Of a stretch of 64,000 nt of DNA, positions 11,424 to 24,500 are shown one piece after another. Position 1 is the first letter of the stretch, and each line of letters starts with the position of its first letter. Made by a program: the position numbers and the translations under genes. A model generated the notes under the pieces. It ran no database searches, was not told the origin of the DNA, and saw only the letters and a program-made list of their open reading frames with translations. The DNA comes from Branchiostoma lanceolatum (taxonomy: Eukaryota; Chordata; Leptocardii; Amphioxiformes; Branchiostomatidae), in the NCBI RefSeq assembly GCF_035083965.1, contig NC_089735.1, positions 10,690,001 through 10,754,000 on the forward strand. Reading direction: 5' to 3'.

Positions 11424-14400
11424 ATGGAATCTCCAGCGAGTGTCATGAGTGACTTCCCAGCCTACAGAAACCACAGTCACACACAGAAGGCTTTTGAAGT
11501 CATGAATCATCTCAGAAAGTATGTCAATGTTTTTTAGAACTATTGTTTCGTAAAACTGTTTAAGGGTACATCATACAGAGGATGAGATGATGGCCTTAAC
11601 TTGTATGTAATTTGTGTCATTGTTGACTCTGAATCTAAAGGTTCTGGGTTCAAATCCCTAACAAGTCCCGATGTTGTGCCCTTGAGAAAGGAACTTTACA
11701 CCTATTTCCTCACACTTGAAAATGAGTAAGTACTAGCTTTGGTTAGGGACATCCTATCGGATGGTACGACAAAGGTCCCATATTTTTCCTGCTTATTTGT
11801 GGAGAGCCACACCTCAAGCTTTTACTTTTGATGTTAGACTCATTTATAAGTCTTTGCCAGATATGAAGTCTTGTTTTAACATTTACTTAGAATATTCACT
11901 CATAATATGAAGTTTTTTTACCCTAATCCTTTATGATATATCATATATTACCACATTGATTCATTTTCAGCAGAATAGAATCGAAAATTGTAGCTGAAAC
12001 ACTGATGCCTAGATACCTTGTTTAGTGTAGTTGTACATATACTAGTACTTGATAGGCATGTTTGTGATATTGATATGGTCCTTTATTCCAGACAAACGCA
12101 GTTATGTGACGTGATCCTGGAGGCAGACGGCGTAGAGGTACCGGCGCACCGTCTTGTTCTGGCGTCGTGTAGCTCGTACTTCCACGCCATGTTCACGGGA
12201 GAACTGTCGGAGGCTCACGCGGAGAGAGTCACCATGCAGGAAGTGGACGGGAAAGCTCTGGTCCTGTTAGTGGACTACGTCTACTCTTCAGTGATACAGG
12301 TTACAGAAGAAAATGTGCAGGTGTGTGCAACGCTGTCGTTTTTGGCGATGCCTCTGAGGAGGAGATATATTTTGTACATCTAGCTGTACATCTAGTGGTA
12401 TTGCCACAGTTCGTAAATGTTTTGCTGGGCTTGAAATACTTTTCTTCATAGTTATATACATGCAGTTGTTTAGTGCAGGTGACATTCAAAATTTGGTTAC
12501 GTGTATCATACGATTTATTAAATCTATTATGATATTGCATAAAATGCTTTTTCTCATAAATGAATAACAACATACCTTTACAAACCATACACACACTGTT
12601 CAATTGCAGGTAACATTCAAAATTTGATTGTGTGTACCAGACAAGTTATCAAATCTTTATCATATTGCAAAACAAGCTTTTTTTCTCATAGATTAATAAC
12701 TACATACCTTAACTTACCATACAAACACTCGAAAAGCCAAGACCATATCTCAAAAGGATATCGTCCATAAAGTCAAGTTTCTAAGGCCTATCTATGATTG
12801 ACAGTTGTGTACATATCACAATGTGAAGTCTTACTAAAACTTTGCCCTCGGACTTGACAGGCACTCCTCCCCGCCGCGAACCTTCTCCAGTTGACGGACG
12901 TCCGGGATGCGTGCTGCGACTTCCTCCAGTCCCAGCTCCACCCCACCAACTGTCTTGGGATCCGCGCCTTCGCCGACCTCCACTCCTGCGCCGACCTACA
13001 CAACTACGCTCACACCTACATAGAACAACATTTTGCTGAAGTTGTACAAGGTAATTTTTGGCGAGGCCTCTGGGGCGGAGGCATTTTCCTTTTTACTTGT
13101 TGCCATTAATCTTACGTTCCAAAGCCAGACAGGGAACATATTGCAATTAGTCATTTTCTTTTAGAATTTTGCATACCTACATAGCTATGCTCACACCTAT
13201 ATATATAGATCAGCACTTTGCTGAAGTTTTAAAATGTAATTTTTGGCAATAATTCTGGAGCGGAACCATTTTGTTTTACATTTTCTAAAATTCCGAAGCT
13301 AGGCTGTGAGAACATACGTACTGCAGCAAGTTAACCTTTTCCTAGCTGCGTAACCCTGTAACTGTAGTAAATTGGGCGTAAAATAGCTACCTTAGCAGGC
13401 AGAAGGGAAAGAATTCTCCAGAGGAAATGTATATAGCATTTTTGTGACTTACACCTGTAAATATGTGAAATTATTTCTGTTATTTCCATGTGTAGGGGAA
13501 GAGTTTCTGAACATGAGTATCAATGCTGTGTGCAATCTGATCGCAAGTGACCGGCTAACAGTTCCATCAGAGGAAAAGGTACTGTAATTTCATTAATTTT
13601 CGTTAATTTCATTGCAGGAGGGGATAGGAGGTTTTGATGTGTTTCGAGTTTTCAGTTCAAACTATTATGTTGAGCACAGTAATGGAACAATGGAAAAGCG
13701 TATTCAAGTTGACATAACTTTGAGAAAAAAAAAGTGAAAATGAAAGGACCTTGAACATTTCCTAATTTACAGTGCAGTATCATATTTTGAATATTTGTCA
13801 TGATAATTTTGCATTGTAATTGTAGATGTACCAATGATGTGTGTAAAAACACTTTTATTTTTGGCGATGCCTGAGGGGCCAAGGTCGAGTCTACGCATAC
13901 TTTAGAGTATTGTTTAGCCTGTGGCACTCTAACTTCCTTTTAAACTTTCAACTTAAGCATTACAATTTTGTATGAGTTTATCGACTTTTATTATATATCT
14001 TTAGTTTTGTCAGTTTAAATTTTGGTCTCTTTTCAACAAAGGTATTTGAAGCAGTGGTGGCGTGGGTAGCACACAACATTAACGACCGCCAGGACTGCAT
14101 GCCGCGCCTCATGGAACACGTTCGACTCCCGCTCATGTCGCGAGAGTTCCTCGTATCCCGTGTAGAAGAAGAACCTCTCGTCAAGTGTAACAACTCGTGC
14201 AAAGATTACCTAATCGAGGCCATGAAGTACCATTTATTGGCCAGTGAACAAAGATCTCTACTGAAAACACCTAGAACAAGACCAAGAACACCTATAGGAC
14301 TTCCAAAGGTCAGTACACATAGTGTACGTAGCAATTGCAAGTTTGTAATGGTTTGGTCTAACTTTAAAACAACGCCCAACTAACTTACCATTAAGTGGTA

Positions 14401-17400
14401 TCATGTGCCCTGCTGGTTAAGGTAATTAACACAGAATCTAGAGCTTTTGGGTTTAAATGCCTAGCAGGTCTGATGTTGTGCCCTTGGGAAAGTCAGTTTA
14501 CAGAAGTTTCACTTATCAGGTCAAAGTAAGTACACCCAGCTTTAGTTAGGAATGTTCTTTGAGATGGAAGGTCAAGTGTAGGCCCCGTATTTGAGGAGAG
14601 CCACTCTTGGAGCGTGTTAAAGATGTTCCTCGATAAACCCATCGCGCTTATTCATAAGAATAGGGGTCTATCCCGTTGTGAGTGGTATGTGGTTGCTAGG
14701 TTGATATCTTGAAAAGGTGATTGATAGTCACTTGTTATGATGTCAACCCTTCCTGAAATACATGTATGTCATTTGCCATTGTTATATATAGAATATGTTT
14801 ACTCTTGTAAGGAAAGCAAATGTCTCTATGCAAGATGACAAATTAAAACAACTTTATTTTCTAGCTCAAATATTGCAATACAATTTTGATATCAGTGAAC
14901 TTGCAGTTGCCACATCATAGAAGTGCCATTACTTTGTATAAATATCAGTGCACTGTTTTTAGTTACAACATTTCATTTGATGTGATCCTCCCATGGTTTC
15001 AGGTGATGTTTGTAGTAGGGGGACAGGCACCCAAGGCTATCCGCAGTGTGGAGTGTTTCGACTTTAAGGAGGAGCGTTGGTACCAGGTTGCAGAGATGAC
15101 CACAAGAAGATGTCGAGCAGGTAATCTTGAAATATTTGCTGCATTTTTATGCTCATAGTTTTCATGGTGACCTCTCCATCACACTGTTAACAGATTATCC
15201 TTTCTGAAATGCACTCTGTTTGCATTAATTTATTAAGACTAGGTCTTCATAACCATCCCTTAAAAGAACATTGTATCATGCCAGCATATGTTAACTTCCT
15301 GACATTTCTTCTTTAAAAGAATTTTGATTTGTTATTTCACATCATTGAAGTAGACATCAAATAGATGCCGTATGATATTGATATAATTCATTTGAATATT
15401 TAACTTCACACAATGATACTGTCTTGTTTATATTTTTATGTAAAACATGATCAGTTGACAATTGTTTCTCTTCTTTGGTCTTAGGGGTGGTAGTTATGAA
15501 CGGTCTAATATACGCGGTTGGCGGCTTTAACGGATCGTTACGAGTCCGGACCGTTGATGTTTACGACCCGAGCAAGGACATCTGGTCATCTATACAAAGC
15601 ATGGAGGCAAGACGGAGCACCCTCGGTACTGCAGTACTGAATGAGTATATCTACGCTGTGGGAGGGTTTGATGGATCATCAGGCAAGTGTTGTCCCTCTA
15701 TGAGGCCTTGGATATACTGTAGATTTAAAAATTTCTGCAGTTCTTTTAAGTAAACTTAATGAATTTAGAGTATCGCAGACCTATGTTTTGTAGAATTCTT
15801 ATAAGATAAGGTTGATGTGATTATTATATTTGTGGTAATATCTGTTTATGTGTAAGACCACGGTTGAATATGAATTTGTTTTATCTCTAGGATTAAACAC
15901 AGCGGAGTACTATGACCAGAGAACCAATGAATGGAGGCCCATAGCCTGTATGAGTACTAGAAGAAGCAGTGTAGGAGTGGGGGTTGTCAACGGTGAGTTT
16001 CTTACTTCTTTATACAGATTTCTGTAATTTGGTTATTGTTGAATATTCAGATTCAGAAAAGCCTATTGGCTTGATGGAATGGTAGAGTTGTGTTTGGTTT
16101 GTTGACTTAGAATCTAAAGGTTCTAGGTTTTAATCCCAAGCAGGTCCCGATGTTGTGCCCTTGGGAAAGACATTCTACATCACTCTATTTCATCACTTGA
16201 CTCAGGTAGAAATGAGTACCTAGCTTTGGTTAGAGATGTCCTCTTGGATGGGACGTACAGTGGAGACCCCATGTTTGAGGAGAGCCACACCTCAGACATG
16301 TTAAAGAACCCACCACACTTGTTAATAACAAAAAAGTGTCTTTCCCAGTGTGAGTTGATCAAACCTACACATCATGTGGTTTTACACAGCTTGTACTTAA
16401 CGCACAAAAGAGGTGTTACAGAATATGAGAACAAACAAAGGTTTGAAAGTTGTGTACTGTTTGTCTCAGGTTTGCTGTATGCTGTAGGAGGATATGATGG
16501 ATCGTCCAGACAATGTTTAAGCTCGGTGGAATGCTACAACCCTGCCTTGAATGAGTGGAAACCTGTAGCTGATATGAGCACTAGAAGAAGTGGAGCTGGT
16601 AGGTATACCTACATCACCCCAACTGTGTTGGAGTCTTTCATCCAGAAATCATGGTGCAGTACTGAGGTGTTCTCAATATACTAGTGGGTGGGATTTGGAT
16701 AGCACCATTCAATAGAAACTTTGTCCAGAATGTTTTCCGGAGGATTGGAAATGTGAAACTGGGTAGCATTTCCATGCAGGGTACTTAAAACTCAATTTCC
16801 ATTGCAACTATGCTTGGTGCCATTTTGGTGGCGCATGTAGTCGACCAACTTTCTACCAAATAATGTCATCCAAAACCCACCTCAGTACCATGCCATGCAG
16901 TAACTGGGTGTTTACTGAAAGGATTTTAATGGCAGTTACTTTATATGATTATGTTACATGTTTGCAAAAAGTTTGACTGTGTAAGTTTTACATGATAATA
17001 ACTCAGTGAATCGAAAACCAGTCTTAAAAGGTACAGGTAAAGCAGGTCGAACTCAAAGCTTACAATTCTTGAGACAAAGCTCTTTTGTTAGCTCATAAAG
17101 AGCAAATGTTAAATTCCCCAATGTCCTTTTGACAATTAAAATCTAAATGTCACTTTAAAGTTACTTTTACTCAATTGAACAATACTACATATTAAAATGA
17201 ATAGATTACTGAAGACGTCCAAATGAGTACCTAGCTGTAGCATTTATTTGAAGGCATTCAATGTTTACACTATTACATGTTGTATACACTAGGTGTGGGT
17301 GTGGTGGATGGTCTCCTGTATGCTGTGGGTGGACACGACGGGCCTCTTGTTCGAAAAAGCGTGGAAGTCTACAACCCAGAGACCAACTGTTGGAGCCAGG

Positions 17401-18114
17401 TGGGGGACATGAGCCTCTGCAGAAGAAACGCAGGTATGCACAATCATCTACTTATTTGTTTTTATCTGTCAGTGATTATTTGATATCTGTCTGGCACAGA
17501 TGACTTGTTTTCCTTCCTCAGAAAAATAATGACCAGTTCTGGTTCCAACTGCTAGGTGGCGCTGCAGTGAGAAGAGTGCAGTCCCAAGCGTGTCTTGAAA
17601 ATAAGTCATGAACAGTAATGAGGGGGGATACAGGCTTAGTCATGTTTGGGACTGACTTCTTTTCACTGCAGCGCCATCTAGCAGTTGGAATTAGAACTGC
17701 TTATAATTTTTCTGAGGTAGCAGAAAGACTGAGAATTTTGGCATGTAAGTCATTTTGATTCACAGTGCAAGAAAGAATTGAGTATATCTTACGACAGTAG
17801 ATGATGCAAAATTAGTACAGACAGTGATAACAACAGATTTACCGTTATGTCCTTATGAGTGTATTTATGAATGTCGAAGGTCAATAAGCAGACGAAAGGG
17901 GTTTGAAAGTTTACCTGTTTGATGCCATGTCTCTCAAACAGGGGTATGCGCTGTAAACGGACTTCTCTACGTGGTTGGTGGCGACGACGGATCTTCCAAT
18001 CTGGCGTCGGTGGAGTGCTACAACCCCCGCACGGACACGTGGACCATGCTCACCACGTGTATGGCGACGGGACGCAGTTACGCGGGAGTTTGTGTTTTAG
18101 ATAAACCACTATGA
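11424..18114 (+). CDS. KLHL2/KLHL3-type BTB-BACK-Kelch CUL3 adaptor
   Basis: Substrate receptor of a CUL3-RING ubiquitin ligase. Vertebrate KLHL3 and KLHL2 target WNK kinases, and KLHL2 also binds actin. Coding exons: 11424-11518, 12092-12320, 12861-13050, 13496-13578, 14042-14308, 15003-15120, 15485-15682, 15891-15992, 16470-16598, 17293-17433, 17942-18114 (1725 nt, 574 residues; human 587-593). The BTB domain starts near residue 33 ([36 protein letters not shown]). BACK follows ([46 protein letters not shown]). Six Kelch blades run from about residue 289 ([54 protein letters not shown]), and the end DKPL is as in vertebrates. A 5' UTR exon (to about 10544) and 11391-11423 precede the ATG. 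Intron 15683-15890 uses a GC donor. The protein looks equally close to KLHL2 and KLHL3, suggesting a pre-duplication orthologue. Confidence 0.94.
11590..11825 (+). mobile_element. tRNA-derived SINE, intron copy a
   Basis: A pol III box-B-like GGGTTCAAATCCC (about 11646-11658) is followed by GATGTTGTGCCCTTGAGAAAG. Next come an 'AGTACTAGCTTTGGTTAGGGA' type stretch and GGAGAGCCACACCTCA. Copies b (14405-14650) and c (16078-16350) have the same order. Confidence 0.65.
14405..14650 (+). mobile_element. tRNA-derived SINE, intron copy b
   Basis: Same order as copy a: a degraded box B (TTTGGGTTTAAATGCC), GATGTTGTGCCCTTGGGAAAG, CAGCTTTAGTTAGGAATG and GAGGAGAGCCACTC. It lies in the intron between Kelch-gene exons 6 and 7 and has no coding potential. 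Confidence 0.65.
16078..16350 (+). mobile_element. tRNA-derived SINE, intron copy c
   Basis: Same order as copies a and b: GGTTCTAGGTTTTAATCCC, GATGTTGTGCCCTTGGGAAAG, CTAGCTTTGGTTAGAGATG and GAGGAGAGCCACACCTCA. It lies upstream of the exon at 16470. An open frame running through it into that exon has no splice support. Confidence 0.65.
17516..17717. mobile_element. 202-bp fold-back (MITE-like) element
   Basis: The two halves are inverted copies. The left arm starts CCTCAGAAAAATAAT and contains CCAACTGCTAGGTGGCGCTG and CAGTCCCAAGCGTG. The right arm is its reverse complement with some changes and ends TTTTTCTGAGG. There is no ORF. It lies in the last intron of the Kelch gene. A half copy is at 7230-7335. 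Confidence 0.7.
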
Positions 18115-19636
18115 CACTGTTAGAACTTAAGAGTAACTTTTCCAACATATCACTCAGCCTATTCTATCAAATTGTGTTTATGAATAGTTTTGAAATAGAA
18201 ATGTTATGGAAAGTCATAGATATGTTTTTTGATGGTAGCCAATTTCCCTATTCGTAACAAACCATACAGATTCCTTGTTCATGTATTTTATAAGTTACAC
18301 CAGACCTTTTTTGTACTATAAATTGAAGATTTGGTTAACCCACTATTTATTGAAAAAATGTCTCTAAGACTGATTTCCAACGATTAATATCAAGTCATAG
18401 AGTGATGTTTCATACTCAGTTGACAGTGGAAAATTTGTCTCTAATAATAAGTTGAAGAAATGACTTTGCATGTTAAGAGAATGGGTAGGTCTTGACAAGG
18501 ATACCATCTTCACTTGGCGATACATGTATATCAAAGTTTCCTTCGCAACTTTGTATAGCTGTTTGATGACAAAAGTATTGGCGTAAAGGCACAATAAAAT
18601 TCATCCACATCAGTTTCTTTGTGACAAATCTTCATGTTACAAAATTTAACTCACTCCGAATAAGACTCACCTATTGGCTTAATTGTGTATTAGAGATGTA
18701 TAGTTTGTATATTAATGAGTCACAAAAGCTGTATATATATATGATATTATACATGTGTAAGGTCTCTTTGAGAGCACAATGTATTATGTTATTTTTAGAT
18801 TTAGATAGCATGTACATGTATAAGCTGGTTCATATGCGTGGTTTAAACTGCGCATGCATAATGTGACGCATTATGGGTATTATGTCAATCGTGAAAGTCC
18901 CTAACTTTTAAACAGTTCTTGTCTAGACCATGCTTAATACATGTCGAGGCATGTTTTGTTTGTGTATCAGGTGCCTTTACCTTTGACATATTACCCACAA
19001 TGCATATCACTACAAATGTGCAGTTTAAACAGTGAACCGGCTTATTGGTGACTCATGATGCGCTGGAGCTTCAAAACCATTCCAAACCCATGTTTATGCA
19101 TTACAAAGGGTGTGCTGATGCTTCAGTGTCATTGTATATATAGGGAGATTGTCTCATATAGACTACACTTGTGACTTGGGCTGTCTTGTTGGGGGTTTTT
19201 TTTTGGGGGGGGGGGTGTGCTTGGGGGGCAGTGCCTGCTTTTTACCAATGTATTTAATTGTCTTCTTGACTAAGTCACCAAAATGTAAGATCAAATCAGC
19301 AAATTTGAAATAATAGTGTTGTGTACATACTGTTATTGAGTATTTTTTTAGATATCAAAAGATATGCTACACTTGGATAGAGATGCATGATGATGTGAAT
19401 TGTTGACAGTTTCACATTTTCTGTTGCCGTCTAATGTTGTACTGTTACAGTATTAGATAGCATAAATTAAGTGTCTTGTAATGTAAGATGTTAAAGAAGT
19501 TTTGAATCCCCTTGATATATAGAATTGCACCCCTCTTCCCATGGAGTGCTCTTGTAAATAGTCTCACGAAGATCTAGCCTGTACACAAGATGTAGATATA
19601 TGTATAAGGAGCAAAGTCTGGACACGAGAATCCCTA

Positions 19637-19642
19637 AATAAA
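19637..19642 (+). terminator. Candidate poly(A) signal, Kelch gene
   Basis: An AATAAA hexamer about 1.5 kb after the Kelch stop codon is the first convincing one in a long AT-rich 3' region. Use of this site is inferred. Confidence 0.4.
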
Positions 19643-20309
19643 TAGACTAGAATTTGTAGTGCATGGCACTGACATGTGTTTTCTGTTGATCCAATCTGTT
19701 ATTTGTGATGTATTTCAGCACTTGCAGCACTGTATAATTTGGTCACAGTCACTGATATACAGTACAAGGTACCTTAAAGTTCCTAGTTGTTGAAATAGAA
19801 AAGCTGTACATGGTATCTCTGTTAAAGAATCGTAAGGAAATTGGTTATTCTTATCAGCTATCTCTACAGGAATGTAACAAATATCAGTTACATTTTAAGT
19901 TTGTGCATTCCCTAATGTTTTAATGTCAATGATTATGACAGACAATTTTGAGGTAATGAAGATATTGATAATGACACTGTTGAGTTTTGACTTGTATGTT
20001 GCAAAAATTACTTAGTGTACATATCCAATAGAGAGGATCGCGTTATTGTTATGTGCAGTACAGATATTGCTTTTATTACAATAAAGATCACAACAAAAGT
20101 TATATTTTCTTTCTATCATTTGAAATTAACACATGCGGTAGACACTTTACAATATTTCGTGATAGGCTCTTATGTGCACAAAAACGCTCCAGTTAGAAAT
20201 ACAGATTAAGAGTAAAGTAATATACATAGGGACAAGGCTTATACACACTCTTTCCCACAATTTCTAGTACATGTATCTGGGCCCTATTGATATGCTAAAC
20301 TTGGCATAT

Positions 20310-20640
20310 ATAAGCCGTCTTGAGTGTACATCTTCAGACCATGCGGAAGCCATATACGTAGTGTATACGGAAGTCATTTACGTACTGTGTACGGTTAATG
20401 TGTCATATTATAAAGGCGCCGTCTTTAGCGTGTATCTAAAGACAATATGGCAGCCATGTACATGTACACATATACGGACGTCATTTACGGTAAATGTGTC
20501 TTGAGCCCTTGTCTTGAGAGTGCGCCTGAAGACAATACGGACGTCATATACGTACTGTGCATGGCTAAAGTGTCAAGATATGTACAACGCAACGAATTGA
20601 GAAATCAATGTATTTGCAGACAGTACGGAAGTCATTTACA
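20310..20640. repeat. Degenerate tandem repeat, unit about 100 bp
   Basis: About three and a half diverged units each contain a 'TCTTGAG(T/A)GT...CAGACCAT / AAGACAAT' part. This is followed by 'TACGGA(A/C)GTCAT(A/T)TACG' and 'TAAATGTGTC'. The second part recurs at about 20363, 20472, 20534 and 20623. Unit lengths vary. No coding function is seen. Confidence 0.6.
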
Positions 20641-21596
20641 TTAAACCAAGGTGTGAATGCAACGTCAAGGTTTTTCCCAGAACGTTGTTTGCACCGACAT
20701 TCTGTGAGTAATCTTGTTTCCCGTCAGATAATGAAGGTAGTCACCGCCCCTGGGTCCGGTTTCCTGTTCTTTTCATGCCAACCAGCCAACGCATCTTCCC
20801 TCCTTTACATTTCTACCTCTGCTCAACAAAATCTCATTATATCCACGCGATAAAACTCAAGCAACCTTGCGCGTTACGCATTACGGCCTTTAAATAAGAT
20901 GGCTTGAAATATCACAGATTAAGGAATGGTTAAAACTGTTTTCGTTCAGTTTTGTGGTGTTTGTTTTTAAGATACAGCTATACAGGATAATTGTGTCATT
21001 TTTAAACAAAGGGTGCTTGGAATCTGCCCAAGGCGTCAACGGCGTTAGTCAGCGTCCTTTTGTTAAACAGTAGGCGGTGCTAACTTTTTGTGTGGGTCAC
21101 GTCACACGGTAAGGAAGCTCAAGACAACAAAGAAGTTTAGGTGAATTTTCACGTTTACAAACTTGTTGTCCTGTGATTTTAGGTAAAGACTTTGTGGTAG
21201 TTTTTAAGTGAATTGCGACGATGATGACGAAACTTTTGCAATGTTTTCTTGTCATGGCGAAAGTTGACTTAATCCTCCGCTTTGTGTTACCTGTCACAGG
21301 TGTTACCTAGGTCTCTTAAGGGCATGACGTAACCTGGAAATATAATTTGGCTCTGCCGTTTTTCACTCAGGCACTAATTGTCGACGCGACCCCCTCTGGG
21401 CATACATACACGGCAGACCCACATATCAGTATAATAGTGTCGCCTATGTTGTAAGCAAGGCGAAAACCTGAGAGGCGGCTACGGGAACTTCATTAGTTAT
21501 GCACCAGGTGTCATAGGCCAGAACCCACCCCCAGTGCCCCAGGCGCCCTGTGCATTCTTTAGACCTACACTAGGCCACCTTTGCTTGTGTTCCAAC

Positions 21597-24500
21597 ATGG
21601 CGCCTCTTAAGGCGCTCCCGTCTGTTTGCTTTCTTGGGCTCTTGGTGGCTGTTTCTTCCTTCAACTTGGACACCAGAGACCCTGTCATCAAGACGATGGC
21701 GGCAGACACCGAGTTCGGGTATTCAGTGGCGCAACACTACATCACGGATCGCGACGAGCATGTGTAAGTACCTCTACTCTTTGTATCACAGACCGCCTCA
21801 CTCAACTAACTTGAGCCCTCAAGTGAACGTATAGGTCGTAGGTTTACCTTTGCATATGTTTTGTAAAGTCTGTTATTCAAATCTCCCGAAAGTATCCATA
21901 TATTTGGTCACGGCTACTGTAATAGCAGAACAAGAGCTTGTTTGCGCCCGTTTGGAGGTCCCACGATTTGTTTGGAATTATGGACACAAGTGAAAGTTAT
22001 AGCTGTGCCAGCATCGCCTTAAAAAGGCAAATAGAATCAGCCGTCTCAAAAGTTTTCCAAACTTTTTATCTAGCCAGAGCGTCTCTCTCTCTCCCCCTCT
22101 AAGCAGACTTAATCCGTACTTATCCACGGCAGACAGGAACTGAGATTATCCTCTGTCTGTGCCCAACGTCTATTGTCTACACACCTTGGTTGTTGTTAAA
22201 CATTTTTTTAACAAGGACAAATATACCTGTAACGCGGCCATTCTCGAAAGAGTTATTAGGGCGGGGTGAACAATGATTTCTACCTTAAGATAATCTTGTA
22301 CGTTAGACTGTTGGGGTTAATACCTTTATTGTGTCTGTATATGTCAAAGACTGATCCACACTTTGGGCGGAAATGCCAAACAACTTAGGTAGTGAGCTAA
22401 ATTATTCATAAAATCGACTCTCTTTGTTTGTTAGGCTACACACACTGGTATTGTGTCCCTTTGTGTGATAGTTTTCATGTTTTTCACCAGATGTGACTTA
22501 CTATATGATAGCGAAATAGAAGTAACACAACTCGTATCAAGAGCTTTCTTTTCCATATCTGTCTTTAGATTAGAATTTGAATGAAAGCGTCGCTCCATTT
22601 TGATAATCGATACTTAAACGTTATTTTTGGCTAATAAAACAAAATGTTATGGTTATGTTTCTCATGGCTGAGGTTTAAGCATCATACAAATCAGTAAAAA
22701 GGGCACGTTACATATTTGACGACCGGATATCAATTTTAGTCATGCTTTTTGGTCACAGATGACGCCTGTGTTCTCAAAATTTGCGCCCACATAAAATATG
22801 CTGACCTACATAATGATAATTGTAAACGGGCATATGGGACGCGCCAATCGCGTGCAAAATGTATTTTCCCGCCAGGCAAAAGAAAATGGCCCCTGTACAT
22901 GTATAAATGTGTTTCTCCTACCCCATTCTATGGAATACACAATATCAAACTAGTAAGAGACAGTGTCAGTAACTATCGTGAATGTCAACAAAACATAGCG
23001 TTAGATCAATCTTTGTTGTCTAGTTTTGCTGAAAAATATTTAGCGACAACTAAGTTGTATTTTTATCTTGTTACAAATTCGTCGTATTTCGTCGTCCGGT
23101 TTTCATAGAATTTTTAAGCAACCGTCGACAAGCACGACATCACAGCCATTTTTGTTGATTTTGTACTACGACACATACACGAGAGTTCCAAGAATGCATT
23201 CAGTTTGCAATCGTACAATGATCGTGCGGCGAATGCCCTAAGCATGCGATTAATCTTTGTTGTCTTGTTGAACTGAAGAAAAAACATCTAGGGACTTTTA
23301 AGTGTTCTCCCTGCATTGTGCAATTCAGTTAACTTATCATATTCATGGCAAGGACGTTGCATTTCTATCGTTAATTTCATACTGACAAAACGTACCTCAT
23401 ATAAACATGTAGTTCTGTAAAATACAATGCATATGGCAAGCGTTGATTAAGCTGTGAGGACCATGTAATTAAGGGAGATGGGTAAATAAACGGGAGGCGT
23501 TACTCCACTCCGGGGCGTAATGGCTTTTGTGAGTGATGTTTTTCACACTGAAAACCATCTGGTCAATAGAAGGAGTACGTTCTTGTTGATCCTTGTTATC
23601 TCGTAAAGTAAAACACCTAATTTTACCACAAGTGGGACCATATCATGGTGAGAGTGAGATAAACACATTAAACTTTGTGTCAAGTCGACGGGTATTGATA
23701 TCATACAGACAAAAGTGTTAAATATAAATGTACATACAGTCTAAGGTACCTTCGGGGTATGATGCATAAAAGATACATTGATGCATTCATCATTTCACAA
23801 CGTCGAAAATGTTCTTAGATAGGGGATCCCAATTGTCTAAGATACGTAGGTATCATGAGAGAATCTCGATCTTAATTTGACATAAACATGTCTTAAATCT
23901 TTATTTTCTTTGCAAATTTCTCACAATGATCGAGTTAAATTGATCTGTTTCAAAATCACACCATGATACCATAACCATAGTCTTCAAGAATTCTTCAAAA
24001 CCAGAAACACTCAAGTTGCTTGCATTCCGTGAAGTGACGCTACATTCTGGTTTGACAAATCAGATATAATGTATTTGTCGTATTTATGAAAGGTCATAAT
24101 TCTTAGGCGATTATATAGACGATCTGTTACTGGCAGGTAAGGAAAAACACTGTATCGTGTGTTTTTCAGTCCTACTTGATACGTTACTTTCATGTAGTCA
24201 AAATGTATTGGTACAATGTATGAATTTAGCCCTAATTTATGTCCAGATGTGTTAGGAATTTGTGTGTATTCTCGCTTGGGGGGTAGCAGGTATATAAGGA
24301 CTCCATATTGCTTCTGAAAAACCAGTCCAACAAGGTGATTTGGGACGACCTTTTCAAAAGGGTCAAACAGCGAAGCTGTGACAATACGATCAAGTGAGCC
24401 CACTGCGTACCAAGGCAAAACCAATGTAATTGAAGGGTAGTCAGTTTGGCCCTAAAAAACTTAAATAGCACAAAATTACAGTCTGTGGTGTTTGCCTTAG

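Larger units (their letters stand above)
18115..21596. other. Kelch gene 3' UTR and spacer before the integrin gene
   Basis: The 3' UTR probably runs to an AATAAA at 19637-19642; another AATAAA is near 20087. A G-run lies at about 19204-19214. The degenerate tandem repeat at 20310-20640 is described separately. The integrin promoter should lie in the last few hundred bases before 21597, but no core motif stands out. No further gene is supported. Confidence 0.55.

Noticed and set aside
16226..16469. Upstream extension of the Kelch exon at 16470
   Set aside because: The stretch is SINE sequence and the exon has a good acceptor (TTTGTCTCAG) at 16469.
22749..23108. 119-codon plus-strand frame in integrin intron 1
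   Set aside because: No recognisable motif and composition like the surrounding intron.
24011..24424. 137-codon minus-strand gene in integrin intron 1
   Set aside because: No family motif, no splice context and no base-composition shift; recorded only as an unsupported frame.
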